Below are positions 27,751-37,140 of a stretch of DNA of 64,000 nucleotides, piece by piece. The stretch covers positions 183,734-247,733 of the forward strand of contig NZ_JAQMWP010000016.1 in assembly GCF_030403745.1 (NCBI RefSeq), written 5' to 3'. Position 1 is the first letter of the stretch. The number at the start of each line of letters is the position of its first letter. Source of the stretch: Streptomyces sp. S.PB5. GTDB taxonomy: Bacteria; Actinomycetota; Actinomycetes; Streptomycetales; Streptomycetaceae. The position numbers and the translations under genes were made by a program. Below the pieces are notes generated by a model. It did no database searches. It was not told the DNA's origin and saw only the letters and a program-made list of their open reading frames with translations.

Positions 27751-29280
27751 TCAGTGCTCCCGGTCGCTTGAACCTCCGGCGGCCTCCGCGTCGCCGTACT
27801 CTCCGAGCCAGCGGGCGAGCTTGCCGCGGCGGCCGATCGCACGCAGGCGGTGTTCGGCTGCCTGCCGCACCTTGGGCGTGGTGATCAGGAGGAGTTCGTC
27901 ACCGGCGCGCAGCACGGTGTCGTGGCCGGGGACGATGGTGGCGCTGTCGCGGACGATCAGCGTGACCACGGTCGGCGACGGCAGGCGCAGTTCGAAGACG
28001 GCGACGCCGTGCAGGCGTGATCCCGCCGGGATGCTCACGGTGAGCAGGTCGGCGTCCAGCGTGTCCAGCGGAGCGGCTTCGACCTCGATGTCGCGCAGGG
28101 CGCCAGGTCTCGTCAGGTGCAGCAACCGGGCGACCGCGGGCAGACTGGGGCCCTGGACGACGGTGAAGATGACGACCAGGACGAACACGATGTTGAGCAG
28201 GTCCCGGGCACCGCTGACGCCTTCGACGATGGGATAGGTGGCCAGCACGATCGGTACGGCCCCGCGCAGCCCTGCCCAGGAGATGAAGCCCTGCTCCCGC
28301 CAGGGGATGCGGAAGGGCAGCAGGCAGGCCAGCACGGACAGGGGCCGGGCGGCCAGCAGCAGGACCAGGCCGATGGTGACTGCCGGGCCGATCGCCGCGG
28401 GCAGTTCACTGGGGTCCACCAGGAGGCCGAGCATGACGAACAGACCGATCTGGGCGAGCCAGCCCACCCCCTCGGCGAAGGACCGAGTGGCGGCACGGTG
28501 CGGCAACTGGGCGTTGCCCAGGACGAGTCCGGCCAGATAGGCGGCGATGAAGCCGCTGGCGTGTGCGGCACCGGCGGCGGCGAAGGCGACGATGCCGAAC
28601 CCGACCGTGGCGAGCGGATACAGACCGGTGGCAGGCAGCGCGATGTTGTGCAGGGCGGCGGCACCCAGACGCCCGATGACCAGACCGAGCACGACACCGA
28701 CGGCAAGCTCATAGGCCAGATGGCCGACGACGTCTCCCGGGTCGGGCAACTCCGCGGTGGTCGTGCTCAGAACGAGCACCAGGATGACCGTGGGCGCGTC
28801 GTTGAAGCCGGACTCGGCTTCCAGCAGGCCGGTGACCTTCTGTGGCAAGGGCAAGGACCGCAGTACGGCGAACACGGCGGCGGCATCGGTCGAGGAGACG
28901 ATCGCGCCGAGCAGCAGCGCCAGATGCCAGTCCATGCCCAGCAGCCAGTGGGCGCCGGCCGCGGTGACCATGACGGAGACGGCCACCCCGGCAGTGGCCA
29001 GTACTCCGGCGGGCAGGAGGAGACGCCGGACGTCGGCCCAGTCCGAGGTCAGACCACCTTCGACCAGGATGACGGCCAAGGCCGCCGTGCCCAGGGCCTG
29101 CGCCAGCTGCGCATCGTCGAAGCGCAGGCCGATCGCGTCCTCACCGACGATCACGCCGACCCCCAGGAACAGCAGGAGACTGGGCAAACCGGCCCGGTGG
29201 GCGGTACGGGCGGCGGCGATGCTGGCGAGCAGAACGGTGCCGCCGACGAGGAGCGTCAGGTAGAGGTCGTGCAAGGTCAC
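27751..29280 (-). CDS. Cation:proton antiporter with TrkA-C regulatory domain (NhaP2/CvrA-like)
   Basis: A 509-residue protein. Residues about 5-390 are the CPA1 membrane core, with VSSTDAAAVFAVLRSLPLP and LEAESGFNDAPTVILVLVLS in the positions of the ion-exchange motifs. WREQGFISWAGLRGAVPIVL is the family-typical helix 10-11 region. Residues about 420-490 form an RCK_C/TrkA-C domain (SRLHGVAVFELRLPSPTVVT, AGDELLLIT) that in homologues senses a nucleotide ligand. The family exports K+ (or Na+) in exchange for H+. GTG 29280 follows GGGGACGGGG. It is monocistronic and a natural counterweight to the Kdp and Trk uptake systems in the same window. Confidence 0.9.
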   Translation of the reverse strand: MTLHDLYLTLLVGGTVLLASIAAARTAHRAGLPSLLLFLGVGVIVGEDAIGLRFDDAQLAQALGTAALAVILVEGGLTSDWADVRRLLLPAGVLATAGVAVSVMVTAAGAHWLLGMDWHLALLLGAIVSSTDAAAVFAVLRSLPLPQKVTGLLEAESGFNDAPTVILVLVLSTTTAELPDPGDVVGHLAYELAVGVVLGLVIGRLGAAALHNIALPATGLYPLATVGFGIVAFAAAGAAHASGFIAAYLAGLVLGNAQLPHRAATRSFAEGVGWLAQIGLFVMLGLLVDPSELPAAIGPAVTIGLVLLLAARPLSVLACLLPFRIPWREQGFISWAGLRGAVPIVLATYPIVEGVSGARDLLNIVFVLVVIFTVVQGPSLPAVARLLHLTRPGALRDIEVEAAPLDTLDADLLTVSIPAGSRLHGVAVFELRLPSPTVVTLIVRDSATIVPGHDTVLRAGDELLLITTPKVRQAAEHRLRAIGRRGKLARWLGEYGDAEAAGGSSDREH

Positions 29281-29420
29281 CGTGCGGACCCCGTCCCCGT
29301 TCCCGGCCGATCGCCGGTCATTCCTCCACAGGTCACAGGCCCCTCCTCGCCCGGCGGCCGGCCGATGCGGTGTTGCTGACAAACCGCACGAGGGCACGAT
29401 CACCATCGCCGCCTCGATGA

Positions 29421-31150
29421 TCAGCACATGGCGGACACGCCACGGTAACGCGGTGAGATGACCGTTCCCGTCACCGGACGGGGGTGCGGCCCCTGCTCCC
29501 GACGTGCGATATACGCTTCCGGCGGTTCTGAGGGGGCAGTCACGCGGGGCGGCAGGGCGCAGCTGCGTAGGGTGCCGGGGACGGCGGGGCACGGGCTGAG
29601 AGGCCGGGGCGGGGTATGGAGGATGAACGGCTTCGGCGGGCCGGGATCGTGCGGTATTGGCGTGCGGAGGAAGCCCTCGACCGCGGCCAGGACCCGGCCC
29701 TGCATCATGTCGATGTGGCGACGGGCATCGTCGTACTGGAGCATGTCGTCCATGTACCGGGTCGAGTAGGCCTCCCGCAGACTCACCGGCCCCATTCCGG
29801 GATCTTGTGCAGGGTTCTCCTTGTCACCCTTGGGCCGTTTGAACAGCCGGCCCACAAGCCAGCCGGTGTCCACGGCCGCGAGATACGCGGCGCGTCGCTT
29901 CCAGCCCCAGCCCACCTGGGCCGCTTCCGTCTCGGCCTTGTGGAGCCGGGGGTGAAGCGGGTTGACCACGTGCAGACGGAACACGACCCACAGGTAGTGG
30001 TTCTCGTAGGCGAAGCCACGAACAGGGAGGCCACCAACTCGCCGTCCCACGAGGTCATCCGCACGCACAGGAAGCGACGGGCGATCTTCGGCGCGCGCTG
30101 CGCGTCCGCTGCCCGCACGCCGTCGTGGGCCAGGGTGACCAGTCCTTCCCACCGCTCACGCGTCAGCATGCCCCACCGCTCCGCGGAGATCGCCGCGACA
30201 CCGAGCACCTCCTGCGCGCTGTCGGGGTGGAAGTCCGGCAGCGGATCGATGGGCCGTTGCAGCTCTCGGGCCACATGCGCGTGCAGGTCGTCCGGGGTGA
30301 ACCGGACGACCCCGTCACCGGTCCGGGACCCGGCCAGCAGCTCCTCCACGCTGGGCAGGGACCGCAGGCGGCTGTTCCCGTCCGCAGGCTCCTGTCCGTC
30401 GTCCCCGTCCTGCGACTTGGCGGGCATCACGTCGATACCGATCTGGGTCTCGAACCAGACCTTGCCCGCCCCCACGAAGTGGTACTTCGATCCTGCGACA
30501 TGGATCTGGTTCTGATACGGCACCACCTCGCCGTGCGCCCCGTCGCGGATCCGCTCGACCGCGCTGCGGAACCTGCGCGGCACCCCCGCACCCCACGCCT
30601 CGCGCTCATCGGCACCGATCAACGCGCGCAACCGCCGCCGGGCCAGCACACGGTCCGTGCAGTAGGCCGCCCACAGCCCGACCAGCACGATCAGCGGAGC
30701 GAGGTAGGCCAGCGGCATGAATATCCACAGTCCACCTGCCACGCAGGCCACAGCCATAATGGCGCGGCGCAGCCACAGGAGCCGTTCCGCCTGCGCGCAC
30801 GCGGTGAGCACGGCCTCCAGGTCGAAACCCTGCGACGGCACCGGCCGCGCGTCGTCGGCTATCCGGCTGCGTATCCAGCGCACGTACTCATGGCCGACTC
30901 GCACCCGCGGCTGTTTGGGATCAGTGGGCTCCTCGTCGTCCAGCAATGTGTCGAGTCTGTCCTTCTCCCCTTCGACCGCCCGCTTGGCAGCCTGCTCCGG
31001 GCGCCGCAGCCGGACCTTCTCCGATGTGAGCTTGTCCCCGAGCTACTTGGCCTGTCCCTTCCGCCACTTGCGCAGCTTCTCGGCGAACTCCTCGGCTGTG
31101 TCCGGCCGCAGGTGAGCGGCCGCGCACAGTAGGCGCGTGGGCTCCGTCAT
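29421..31150 (-). pseudogene. Streptomyces-type membrane protein with an in-frame stop and a frameshift
   Basis: A single protein can be followed from ATG 31150 (MTEPTRLLCAAAHLRPD, an opening seen in a family of Streptomyces membrane proteins) through an in-frame TAG at 31043-31045. The same frame then reads on (LGDKLTSEKVRLRRPEQAAK), passes two membrane helices (WLRRAIMAVACVAGGLWIFM; PLIVLVGLWAAYC) and a long soluble part. Near 30020 one base is missing and the frame moves: ..SLFV then GFAYENHYLWVVFRLHVVNP, continuing to a stop at 29421. A TTG start at 30946 could rescue the middle but not the frameshift. Function unknown. Two independent lesions argue for a real pseudogene over an assembly error. 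Confidence 0.7.
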
Positions 31151-31406
31151 CACGTCCGAGGCGTCACTGGCCCGATACGGGCCATCCGGCCCAAGCACCG
31201 GCACCGCCGGCACCTTCAACAGTGACGCTCTGTCTACCCGCCCGTTCGCGGACCTTGCCGAATCCGTGGCCATGCCCCGCCCCCCTCAGCACGAGGAACG
31301 ATCGTGCCGTACACGGACCGGCTCTGCCTCCCGCGCCTGGGCTCCACAATCCGGCCAAAAACCAAGGGAGTTGACGGGCTGAAGAGAAAACGAGAGCCCT
31401 CGTGCC

Positions 31407-33365
31407 TCAGGAGTCTGTGGCACGGGGTCGGCTTCGCGGTTGCGTGCCCAGGAGCTCGGCCAACCCCTGTCGGGTGGCGGCCACCACGACACGATCCTGC
31501 GGGCGCAGCACATAGCCGGGGTGAAGGTCCCAGACCAGACCACTCGGATGCTCCGTACCGTCGTACGACGGGGACACCGCCAGGTCGGGCAGGCGCTCGT
31601 CCGGGGCGGCGGAGTCGATGGCCAGGACGCGCCACATGCCGGCGCGGAACGACTCGGCGACTGTGCGGCCCTCCAGCTGTGGATGGCCCGCGACGTCGAG
31701 CGCGGCGAACACGAGGACGCGGCGCTCGACGGGGATCGCGCCGAGGATCCGCCGGCCCATCATCGCCCCGGCGAACGCGGGGGCGGCGAGGGTGGATACG
31801 CTCCGGCTGCGGGTCAGGGCCTCGGGGTGGGCCGCGCGCAGGGTGCGGTAGACGGCGAGGGCGAAGGTGTCGTCGTACAGGCGCAGGGACACGCGCAGGC
31901 CGGGTGCCACCGAGCGGGCGTACAGGGCCGCTTCGAGGTTGGTGGTGTCGCTGCTGGTGACGGCGAGCAGGGCGTGCGCGCGGTGGATCTTCGTCGCTTC
32001 CAGCACGCCTTCCTGGGTGACGTCTCCGATCACCGTGGGCACGTGCAGGCGGCGGGCCAACGGGATGCCGCGCGCTTCGGGGTCCTCTTCCACGCACACC
32101 ACCGGGATGCCGAGTTCGTGCAGCCGGGCCAGGACGCGAGTGCCGACCTTGCCGAGGCCGAGCAGGACGACATGGCCGGACAGGCCACGGGGCGGGCGGC
32201 GCAGCGCGGAGGCGGTGCGGAAGGTGCCCAGGCCTTCGAGTACGGCGGCGAGGAGCACCGGCAGCAGGAGCAGTCCGGTCAGCCCCGACAGAAGTTGCAG
32301 GACCTGACGGGCGACGGGGTCGCCGACGGCGGGGTCCCCGATGGCGAAGATGTCGAGGAGGGTGAGGTAGGCGGCGTGCAAGGGGTGGTCGCCGGTGGTC
32401 AGCCAGGACGCCACCGCCAGACCCAGGACGCTCAGGACGAGCCCGGCCAGGGACCAGCGCAGGCGGCGCGAGAAGAGTGAGCCGAACGGTAGGCCGATGC
32501 CTCGGCCGGGGGGCCACTCAGGGCCGTCGTGGGTGACCGTCTCCAGCACGACGGTGCCGCGGCCGGACGCGGCGGCGACAGTACGGTCGTCGGGCAGCAG
32601 TTGCGGTCCGTCCTGGCCGCTGGCGTCCGAACCCTCTGCTCCCGCCGGGTCGTTGGCGGTGGCGGACAGCAGGGCGAGCGTGCACAGACCGGGATCGGTC
32701 ACCTCGCCGCGTCCTGGTGGGGTGCGTTCCACGGCCCGCAGCAGCAGGCCGTCCGCCTGTACGACCTTGCTGGTTCCCGTGACGGCCGTCGCCGCCAGGG
32801 CGGGGGCCGCGGTGTCCGCGTCGGACAGGACGGTGGTGGAGGTGTCCAGCGCCTCCGGATCGAGGCCGGGTGAGGCGACCGCTGCGGCCTGGTCCAGCAG
32901 GTCGGCCAGGTGCTGGCCGAGCTTGCGGTCGTAGAGCCGGATGACCAGGCGCAGGCGGGGGTTGAGACGGCGGGCGGCGAGGGCTGCACGGATGTTGGTC
33001 TCGTCGTCGTCATGGACGAGGGCGAGCGCGTCCGCCCGCGCCACGTCGGCCTCTGTGAGCGCCTCCTCGTCGAGCACCGGCGCCTGTAGAACGCGGACAT
33101 CTGGTGCGGCCTCGGAGTCGGCGGCCCGGTTGACGGCCCCCTGCATCCGGGCGAGCAGGGTGGCGGCCCGCGCCCGGCCCGCCGTACCGGTTCCGGTGTC
33201 GCCCGTGCCGGGCAGCGACGGTACGACGACGGTGACCCGCATGCGGTACAGCTCGCGCAGTTCGGCTGCCAGGCGTTCGGCGAGGGCGTCGTCGCCGCAG
33301 ACCACCATGTGTCTGGCCAGCGCCGGCCGTCGGGCCTGGTCGGGAAGTGCCGGCACCCGCCTCAT
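31407..33365 (-). CDS. Double-RCK membrane protein, potassium-channel-like without a TVGYG filter
   Basis: A 652-residue protein with two TrkA-N/RCK Rossmann domains around a membrane pair. The first (about 15-140) begins RHMVVCGDDALAERLAAELR; the second (about 380-520) has GHVVLLGLGKVGTRVLARLH and VPTVIGDVTQEGVLEATKIH. Two helices lie between them (WSLAGLVLSVLGLAVASWL; LLSGLTGLLLLPVLLAAVLE). The pore-loop position reads LLDIFAIGDPAVGDPV, with no TxGYG sequence. The C-terminus looks like a TrkA-C domain (PGYVLRPQDRVVVAATR). ATG 33365 follows GGAGGCGCGCAGC. It may be a NAD(H)-sensing channel-like protein or a regulator of other transporters; selective K+ flow through this loop is doubtful. Confidence 0.8.
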   Translation of the reverse strand: MRRVPALPDQARRPALARHMVVCGDDALAERLAAELRELYRMRVTVVVPSLPGTGDTGTGTAGRARAATLLARMQGAVNRAADSEAAPDVRVLQAPVLDEEALTEADVARADALALVHDDDETNIRAALAARRLNPRLRLVIRLYDRKLGQHLADLLDQAAAVASPGLDPEALDTSTTVLSDADTAAPALAATAVTGTSKVVQADGLLLRAVERTPPGRGEVTDPGLCTLALLSATANDPAGAEGSDASGQDGPQLLPDDRTVAAASGRGTVVLETVTHDGPEWPPGRGIGLPFGSLFSRRLRWSLAGLVLSVLGLAVASWLTTGDHPLHAAYLTLLDIFAIGDPAVGDPVARQVLQLLSGLTGLLLLPVLLAAVLEGLGTFRTASALRRPPRGLSGHVVLLGLGKVGTRVLARLHELGIPVVCVEEDPEARGIPLARRLHVPTVIGDVTQEGVLEATKIHRAHALLAVTSSDTTNLEAALYARSVAPGLRVSLRLYDDTFALAVYRTLRAAHPEALTRSRSVSTLAAPAFAGAMMGRRILGAIPVERRVLVFAALDVAGHPQLEGRTVAESFRAGMWRVLAIDSAAPDERLPDLAVSPSYDGTEHPSGLVWDLHPGYVLRPQDRVVVAATRQGLAELLGTQPRSRPRATDS

Positions 33366-33548
33366 GCTGCGCGCCTCCGTCCGGCCATGCCCTTCCCGGT
33401 TGTTGTGCTGTGCCTGGGTCGCTCCATCTGTTGTCCTTCCCCCGATGCCGGTGCAGACGTGGCGGCTACTGCAGGGCACCGCGGTCACCACCGGACCCGA
33501 TCATGACGTATCCCAGACATCGCGACCGCCGCCTGGGTATCGCACTCC

Positions 33549-33588
33549 GGCATCAACGAGGCGTAAGGACTGCCGGAACACGGCAATG
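33549..33588 (+). repeat. 40-bp motif shared with 59274-59313
   Basis: This stretch matches the reverse complement of 59274-59313 at 34 of 40 positions. The core is CTGCCGGAACACGGCAATG here and TTGCCGGAACAAGGCAATG there. Both copies lie upstream of genes for small NfeD/YqiJ-like membrane proteins, here about 125 bases before the GTG at 33713. A GGAAC-type ECF -35 element could lie inside the core. Confidence 0.5.
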
Positions 33589-33712
33589 CGGCGATGCGCA
33601 GCGCCGGTTCACAATGATCTCGGCGCGCAAACGGGTGCGTCCTGATGCCTGGCTCCGGCAACTGCCGTACGAGCCCGGGCGCCGCGGCACCATTACTTGG
33701 GGGTGATGATCC

Positions 33713-34144
33713 GTGGAGGTTGTCGACGCTGTCGCGCAGTTCCCCACCGTCATCTTCACCTCTGCCCTGGTGGTGACACTCGTCTTCTGGCTCCTGGTGC
33801 TGCTGGGCCGGGCCGGTGTACGCGACTTCGACGCCGACGCACCGGCACTGGCCAGGGCGTTGGGAGAAGCGCCCCTCACTGTGTCGGCCTCCCTCGCCGC
33901 CGGGAGCGGGTGGCTGGTCAGTCTCGCCGGAACACTCGTCATGGGCCCTCTCGGCCTGACGGGGCTCGGCGCCGCCCTGGCCCGCATCATGCTGCTCGCG
34001 CTCTCCTTGGTCGCTGCCTGGTCGGCGGCGCATGTTTTCGCCGGTCCGCTCGCCAGGGCTTTGTCTCGGTCATCTCGGTCTCGCCAACGGCACTTGGCGA
34101 ACGCCGCCCCGTTCGACCCTGGCAGTCGTCGCGCTCGCGACTGA
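33713..34144 (+). CDS. Membrane protein resembling the N-terminal part of YqiJ/NfeD-like proteins
   Basis: A 143-residue protein opening VVDAVAQFPTVIFTSALVVT, the start I associate with YqiJ-type proteins that accompany flotillins. Three helices follow, including VSASLAAGSGWLVSLAGTLV and ALARIMLLALSLVAAWSAAH. The family normally continues with an OB-fold; here the protein ends in a short basic tail (RALSRSSRSRQRHLANA). It is therefore either a short form or truncated. GTG 33713 lies behind GGGGGTGATGAT. No flotillin gene is adjacent; the window's flotillin is at 57-58.6 kb. Confidence 0.6.
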   Translation: MEVVDAVAQFPTVIFTSALVVTLVFWLLVLLGRAGVRDFDADAPALARALGEAPLTVSASLAAGSGWLVSLAGTLVMGPLGLTGLGAALARIMLLALSLVAAWSAAHVFAGPLARALSRSSRSRQRHLANAAPFDPGSRRARD

Positions 34145-34492
34145 TCAAGCCGCCCGCGGTGGAGCCGTGGGCCATGCCCGGCGCGCACGGACGCGGCCGA
34201 CAGGGCCGTCTCGCCCTGACGTCACAGTGTCAGCTCTTCGCAGACTTCAAGGATTTCGTATGGATGCCACTGCTGTGGCCGCCGCCGCCGTCCTGCTCGT
34301 CACGACAGGGACCGCACCGACCTCGCTGCCTCCAGGAGTCCTGTCCGAGGAGGACGTCCGGTGCGGTTCGGACGCTCGAAAGGGGCACGGCAGCCGCGCG
34401 ATCAGCCACGACGGCAGGCAGTCGACCGAAGCCCACCCCCGCCCCGCGGCGGAGCCGCATGTCGCCACAGCCTGCGGAGTGCTCAGCGCCCC
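34145..34492. other. Intergenic, no gene recognised
   Basis: Nothing with family resemblance. A rightward frame from ATG 34260 begins with an alanine-rich hydrophobic stretch (MDATAVAAAAVLLVTTGTAP), but it has no ribosome binding site and runs antisense into the CNNM gene. Confidence 0.4.
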
Positions 34493-35515
34493 TCACCCAC
34501 GCTCCGGCGCCTGCCCGACCAGCTCGGACAGCACGTCCTCCATGGTCACGAACCCGATCACCGTTCCCTGCTCCCCCAGCACCGCCGCGAGATGGCTGCG
34601 CTCGCCGCGCAACGCCGTCAGCGCGTCGTCCAGCGGGGTGTCGATGCGCACCCGGGTGACCGGATGCAGGGCGCCAGGTGGGAAGGGACGGTCACGGTCG
34701 GCCACCCCGAGGGTGTCCTTGATGTGCAGGTAGCCGAGCAGGGCGCCGTCCCCGGCGGTGACCGGGAAGCGGGAGTAACCGGCGTCGGCGGCGATCCGCT
34801 CCAGCCGGGCCGGGGTGACGGAGGCGTCGACCGTGCGCATCTTCTGTGCGGGGACGAGGATCTCGCCGACCGGCCGGGTGCCGAGCTCCAGCGCGTCCCG
34901 CAGCCGCTCCCCGTCGGCGGGCGACAGCAGTCCGGCCTCGCTCGCGTCGATGACCATGCGGGCGAGCTGGTCGTCGGTGAACACCGACTCGACCTCGTCC
35001 TTCGGCTCGACGCGCAGCAGCTTCAGCAGGGCGTTGGCGAAGGCGTTGATGCCGAACACGATGGGCCGCAGCGTCTGTGTGAGGGCCACCAGGGGCGGAC
35101 CGAGGAGCAGCGCGGTCGGGACGGGCGCGGCCAGCGCGATGTTCTTCGGGACCATCTCGCCGATCAGCATGTGCAGATACGTCGCCACGGTCAGCGCGAT
35201 CACGAAGGCGACCGGGTGCACCAGGCCGTGCGGGATGTGGGTCGCCTCGAAGCCCGGCTCCAGGAGGTGGGCGATGGCCGGCTCGGCGACCGCGCCCAGG
35301 ACCAGCGAGGACGCGGTGATGCCGAGCTGGGCCGTCGCCATCATCGCGGAGAGGTGTTGCAGGCCCCACAAGGTCATACGGGCCCGCTTGTTCCCCTCCT
35401 GGGCGAGCGGTTCGATCTGACTGCGGCGCACGGAGATGAGAGCGAACTCACCGCCGACGAAGAAGGCGTTGGTCAGCAGGGTCAGGGCGCCGATGACGAG
35501 TTGCAGCGTGGTCAT
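34493..35515 (-). CDS. CNNM/hemolysin-like membrane protein with CBS pair (short form)
   Basis: A 340-residue protein. DUF21/CNNM transmembrane domain at about 1-190 (NAFFVGGEFALISVRRSQIE; AQLGITASSLVLGAVAEPAI; LIGEMVPKNIALA), then a CBS pair at about 200-335 (VGEILVPAQKMRTVDASVTP; VIGFVTMEDVLSELVG). It lacks the C-terminal CorC_HlyC domain that its partner keeps. CNNM proteins export Mg2+ with Na+ or modulate Mg2+/Co2+ homeostasis. ATG 35515 overlaps the upstream TGA (ATGA) and has GGGGGAGG seven bases away, so it is translationally coupled to the gene at 35512-36852; the pair may work as a heteromer. Confidence 0.88.
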   Translation of the reverse strand: MTTLQLVIGALTLLTNAFFVGGEFALISVRRSQIEPLAQEGNKRARMTLWGLQHLSAMMATAQLGITASSLVLGAVAEPAIAHLLEPGFEATHIPHGLVHPVAFVIALTVATYLHMLIGEMVPKNIALAAPVPTALLLGPPLVALTQTLRPIVFGINAFANALLKLLRVEPKDEVESVFTDDQLARMVIDASEAGLLSPADGERLRDALELGTRPVGEILVPAQKMRTVDASVTPARLERIAADAGYSRFPVTAGDGALLGYLHIKDTLGVADRDRPFPPGALHPVTRVRIDTPLDDALTALRGERSHLAAVLGEQGTVIGFVTMEDVLSELVGQAPERG

Positions 35516-36852
35516 CGCCATTCCTCCCCCGCCTGCGCCGGCACCTCGACCGGTGCCGGTTCGGTGATACGGACGCGGTCGGCGTGATGGTGGTCGACGT
35601 CGAGGACATCAAGGCGCCAGCCGTCCAGGTCGAGGACGTCCCCCTTGGCCGGGATCCGAGCCAGCCGGGTGGCCATGAGCCCGGCCACGGTCTCGTACGG
35701 CCCCTCCGGCGCGGTCAGTCCTATGGCGGCGAGTTGATCGAGCCGCAGCCCGCCGTCCGCCTCCCACACCGCGCGCCCGTCCTCGCCCGCCTGGACGGCC
35801 AGCAGGTCGGGCACCTCGACGGGATCGTGCTCGTCCCGTACCTCGCCGACGACCTCCTCGACGATGTCCTCCATGGTCGCCACGCCCGCCGTACCGCCGT
35901 ACTCGTCGATGACCACCGCCATGGTGCGCGTCTGGCGCAGCCGCTCCAGCAGCCGGTCGGCAGTGAGGCTGTCGGGCACCAGCAGCGGCTCGGTGGCCAG
36001 CTCGGTGACTTGGGTGGTCGCCCGCTGCTCCGGGGCGAGGGCGAGGACATCGCGGATGTGGACGGTGCCGACCACCTCGTCGAGGCTGTCGCGGTAGACC
36101 GGGAAGCGGGACAGTCCGGTGGCGTGGGTGAGGTTGGCGGCGTCGGCGGCCGTGGCGTGCGTCTCCAGGGCCTTCACGTCCACGCGTGGGGTCATGACGT
36201 TCTCGGCGGTCAGCTCGCCCAGATGCAGTGTGCGCACGAACAGTTCGGCGGAATCGGCCTCCAGGGCGCCCTCGGCGGCCGAGTGCCGGGCGAGCGCGAT
36301 CAGTTCCTCGGGGCTGCGAGCGGAGGCCAGCTCTTCGGCGGGCTCCAGGCCGAAGCGCCGTACGAACCGGTTCGCGGTGCTGTTGAGATGCCGGATGAAC
36401 GGCCCGAAAGCGGCGGTGAAACCGCGCTGTGGACCGGCGACCACCTTGGCGACGGCCAGCGGCCGGGAGATCGCCCAGTTCTTCGGCACCAGCTCGCCGA
36501 CGACCATCAGCACGACGGTGGAGACCACCACGCCCAGCACGGTCGCCACGGTTGAGGCGGCCCCGCCCGGGCCGACCGCCGCCAGCGGACCGCGCAGCAG
36601 CGCGGCGAGCGACGGCTCGGCGAGCATGCCGATCACCAGCGAGGTGACGGTGATGCCGAGCTGAGCGCCGGAGAGCTGGAACGTCAGACGGCGGACGGCC
36701 TTCAACGCGCCCTCCGCGCCCCGTTCCCCCGCCTCGGCGGCTCGCTCCAGGTCCGAGCGCTCGACCGTGGTCAGCGAGAACTCGGCCGCGACGAACACCG
36801 CGCAGGCCAGCGTGAGGAGTAGCGCCACCAGGAGCAGCAGGATCTCGGTCAC
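35512..36852 (-). CDS. CNNM/hemolysin-like membrane protein with CBS and CorC_HlyC domains
   Basis: A 446-residue protein: CNNM helices at about 1-200 (AVFVAAEFSLTTVERSDLER; AQLGITVTSLVIGMLAEPSL; VGELVPKNWAISRPLAVAKV), a CBS pair at about 205-345 (VMTPRVDVKALETHATAADA; TRTMAVVIDEYGGTAGVATM then EDIVEEVVGEV), and a CorC_HlyC domain to the end. The GTG at 36852 starts the first gene of a two-gene operon. A degenerate copy of the BlaI-type palindrome lies about 100 bases upstream (36953-36969), in the shared divergent region with spo0M. Expected role: Mg2+ or other divalent cation export or sensing at the cytoplasmic membrane. Confidence 0.9.
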   Translation of the reverse strand: MTEILLLLVALLLTLACAVFVAAEFSLTTVERSDLERAAEAGERGAEGALKAVRRLTFQLSGAQLGITVTSLVIGMLAEPSLAALLRGPLAAVGPGGAASTVATVLGVVVSTVVLMVVGELVPKNWAISRPLAVAKVVAGPQRGFTAAFGPFIRHLNSTANRFVRRFGLEPAEELASARSPEELIALARHSAAEGALEADSAELFVRTLHLGELTAENVMTPRVDVKALETHATAADAANLTHATGLSRFPVYRDSLDEVVGTVHIRDVLALAPEQRATTQVTELATEPLLVPDSLTADRLLERLRQTRTMAVVIDEYGGTAGVATMEDIVEEVVGEVRDEHDPVEVPDLLAVQAGEDGRAVWEADGGLRLDQLAAIGLTAPEGPYETVAGLMATRLARIPAKGDVLDLDGWRLDVLDVDHHHADRVRITEPAPVEVPAQAGEEWR

Positions 36853-36952
36853 CGTGCCACCCCCGTTCCCTCGTGGAGGCGGGACACGGCACGGCCGGTA
36901 CTGGGAGGCTCACCCATCGGGGGACCAACGCTCCTTCTGAAGGTCATCTGCT

Positions 36953-36969
36953 TCTACACCCACTGTAAA
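36953..36969. promoter_or_regulatory. Degenerate BlaI-type palindrome upstream of the CNNM operon
   Basis: TCTACACCCACTGTAAA keeps both half-sites (TCTACA, TGTAAA) but has five bases between TACA and TGTA instead of four, and one arm mismatch. It lies 100 bases before the CNNM start and 170 before spo0M, so it could serve the leftward operon. Confidence 0.45.
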
Positions 36970-37075
36970 GGAGCCGCAAAGTATCGCTCCCCCGGGATGC
37001 GGAGAACCACTTTTCGGCCGTTCCTGCGCCATGGGCGTGGAGCAGGCTCGTCCAGCGCACCGCCACCCATATGCT

Positions 37076-37091
37076 TCTACGCAACTGTAGA
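37076..37091. promoter_or_regulatory. BlaI-type operator upstream of spo0M
   Basis: TCTACGCAACTGTAGA is an inverted repeat of TCTAC/GTAGA with the same 16-base length as the sites before terB, terD and tatA. It lies 50 bases upstream of the spo0M ATG, where a repressor would block initiation. Confidence 0.65.
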
Positions 37092-37140
37092 AGGGCCTCG
37101 CGCCCGGAACACGAATGCACATGAAGGAGTGAACGCCACG

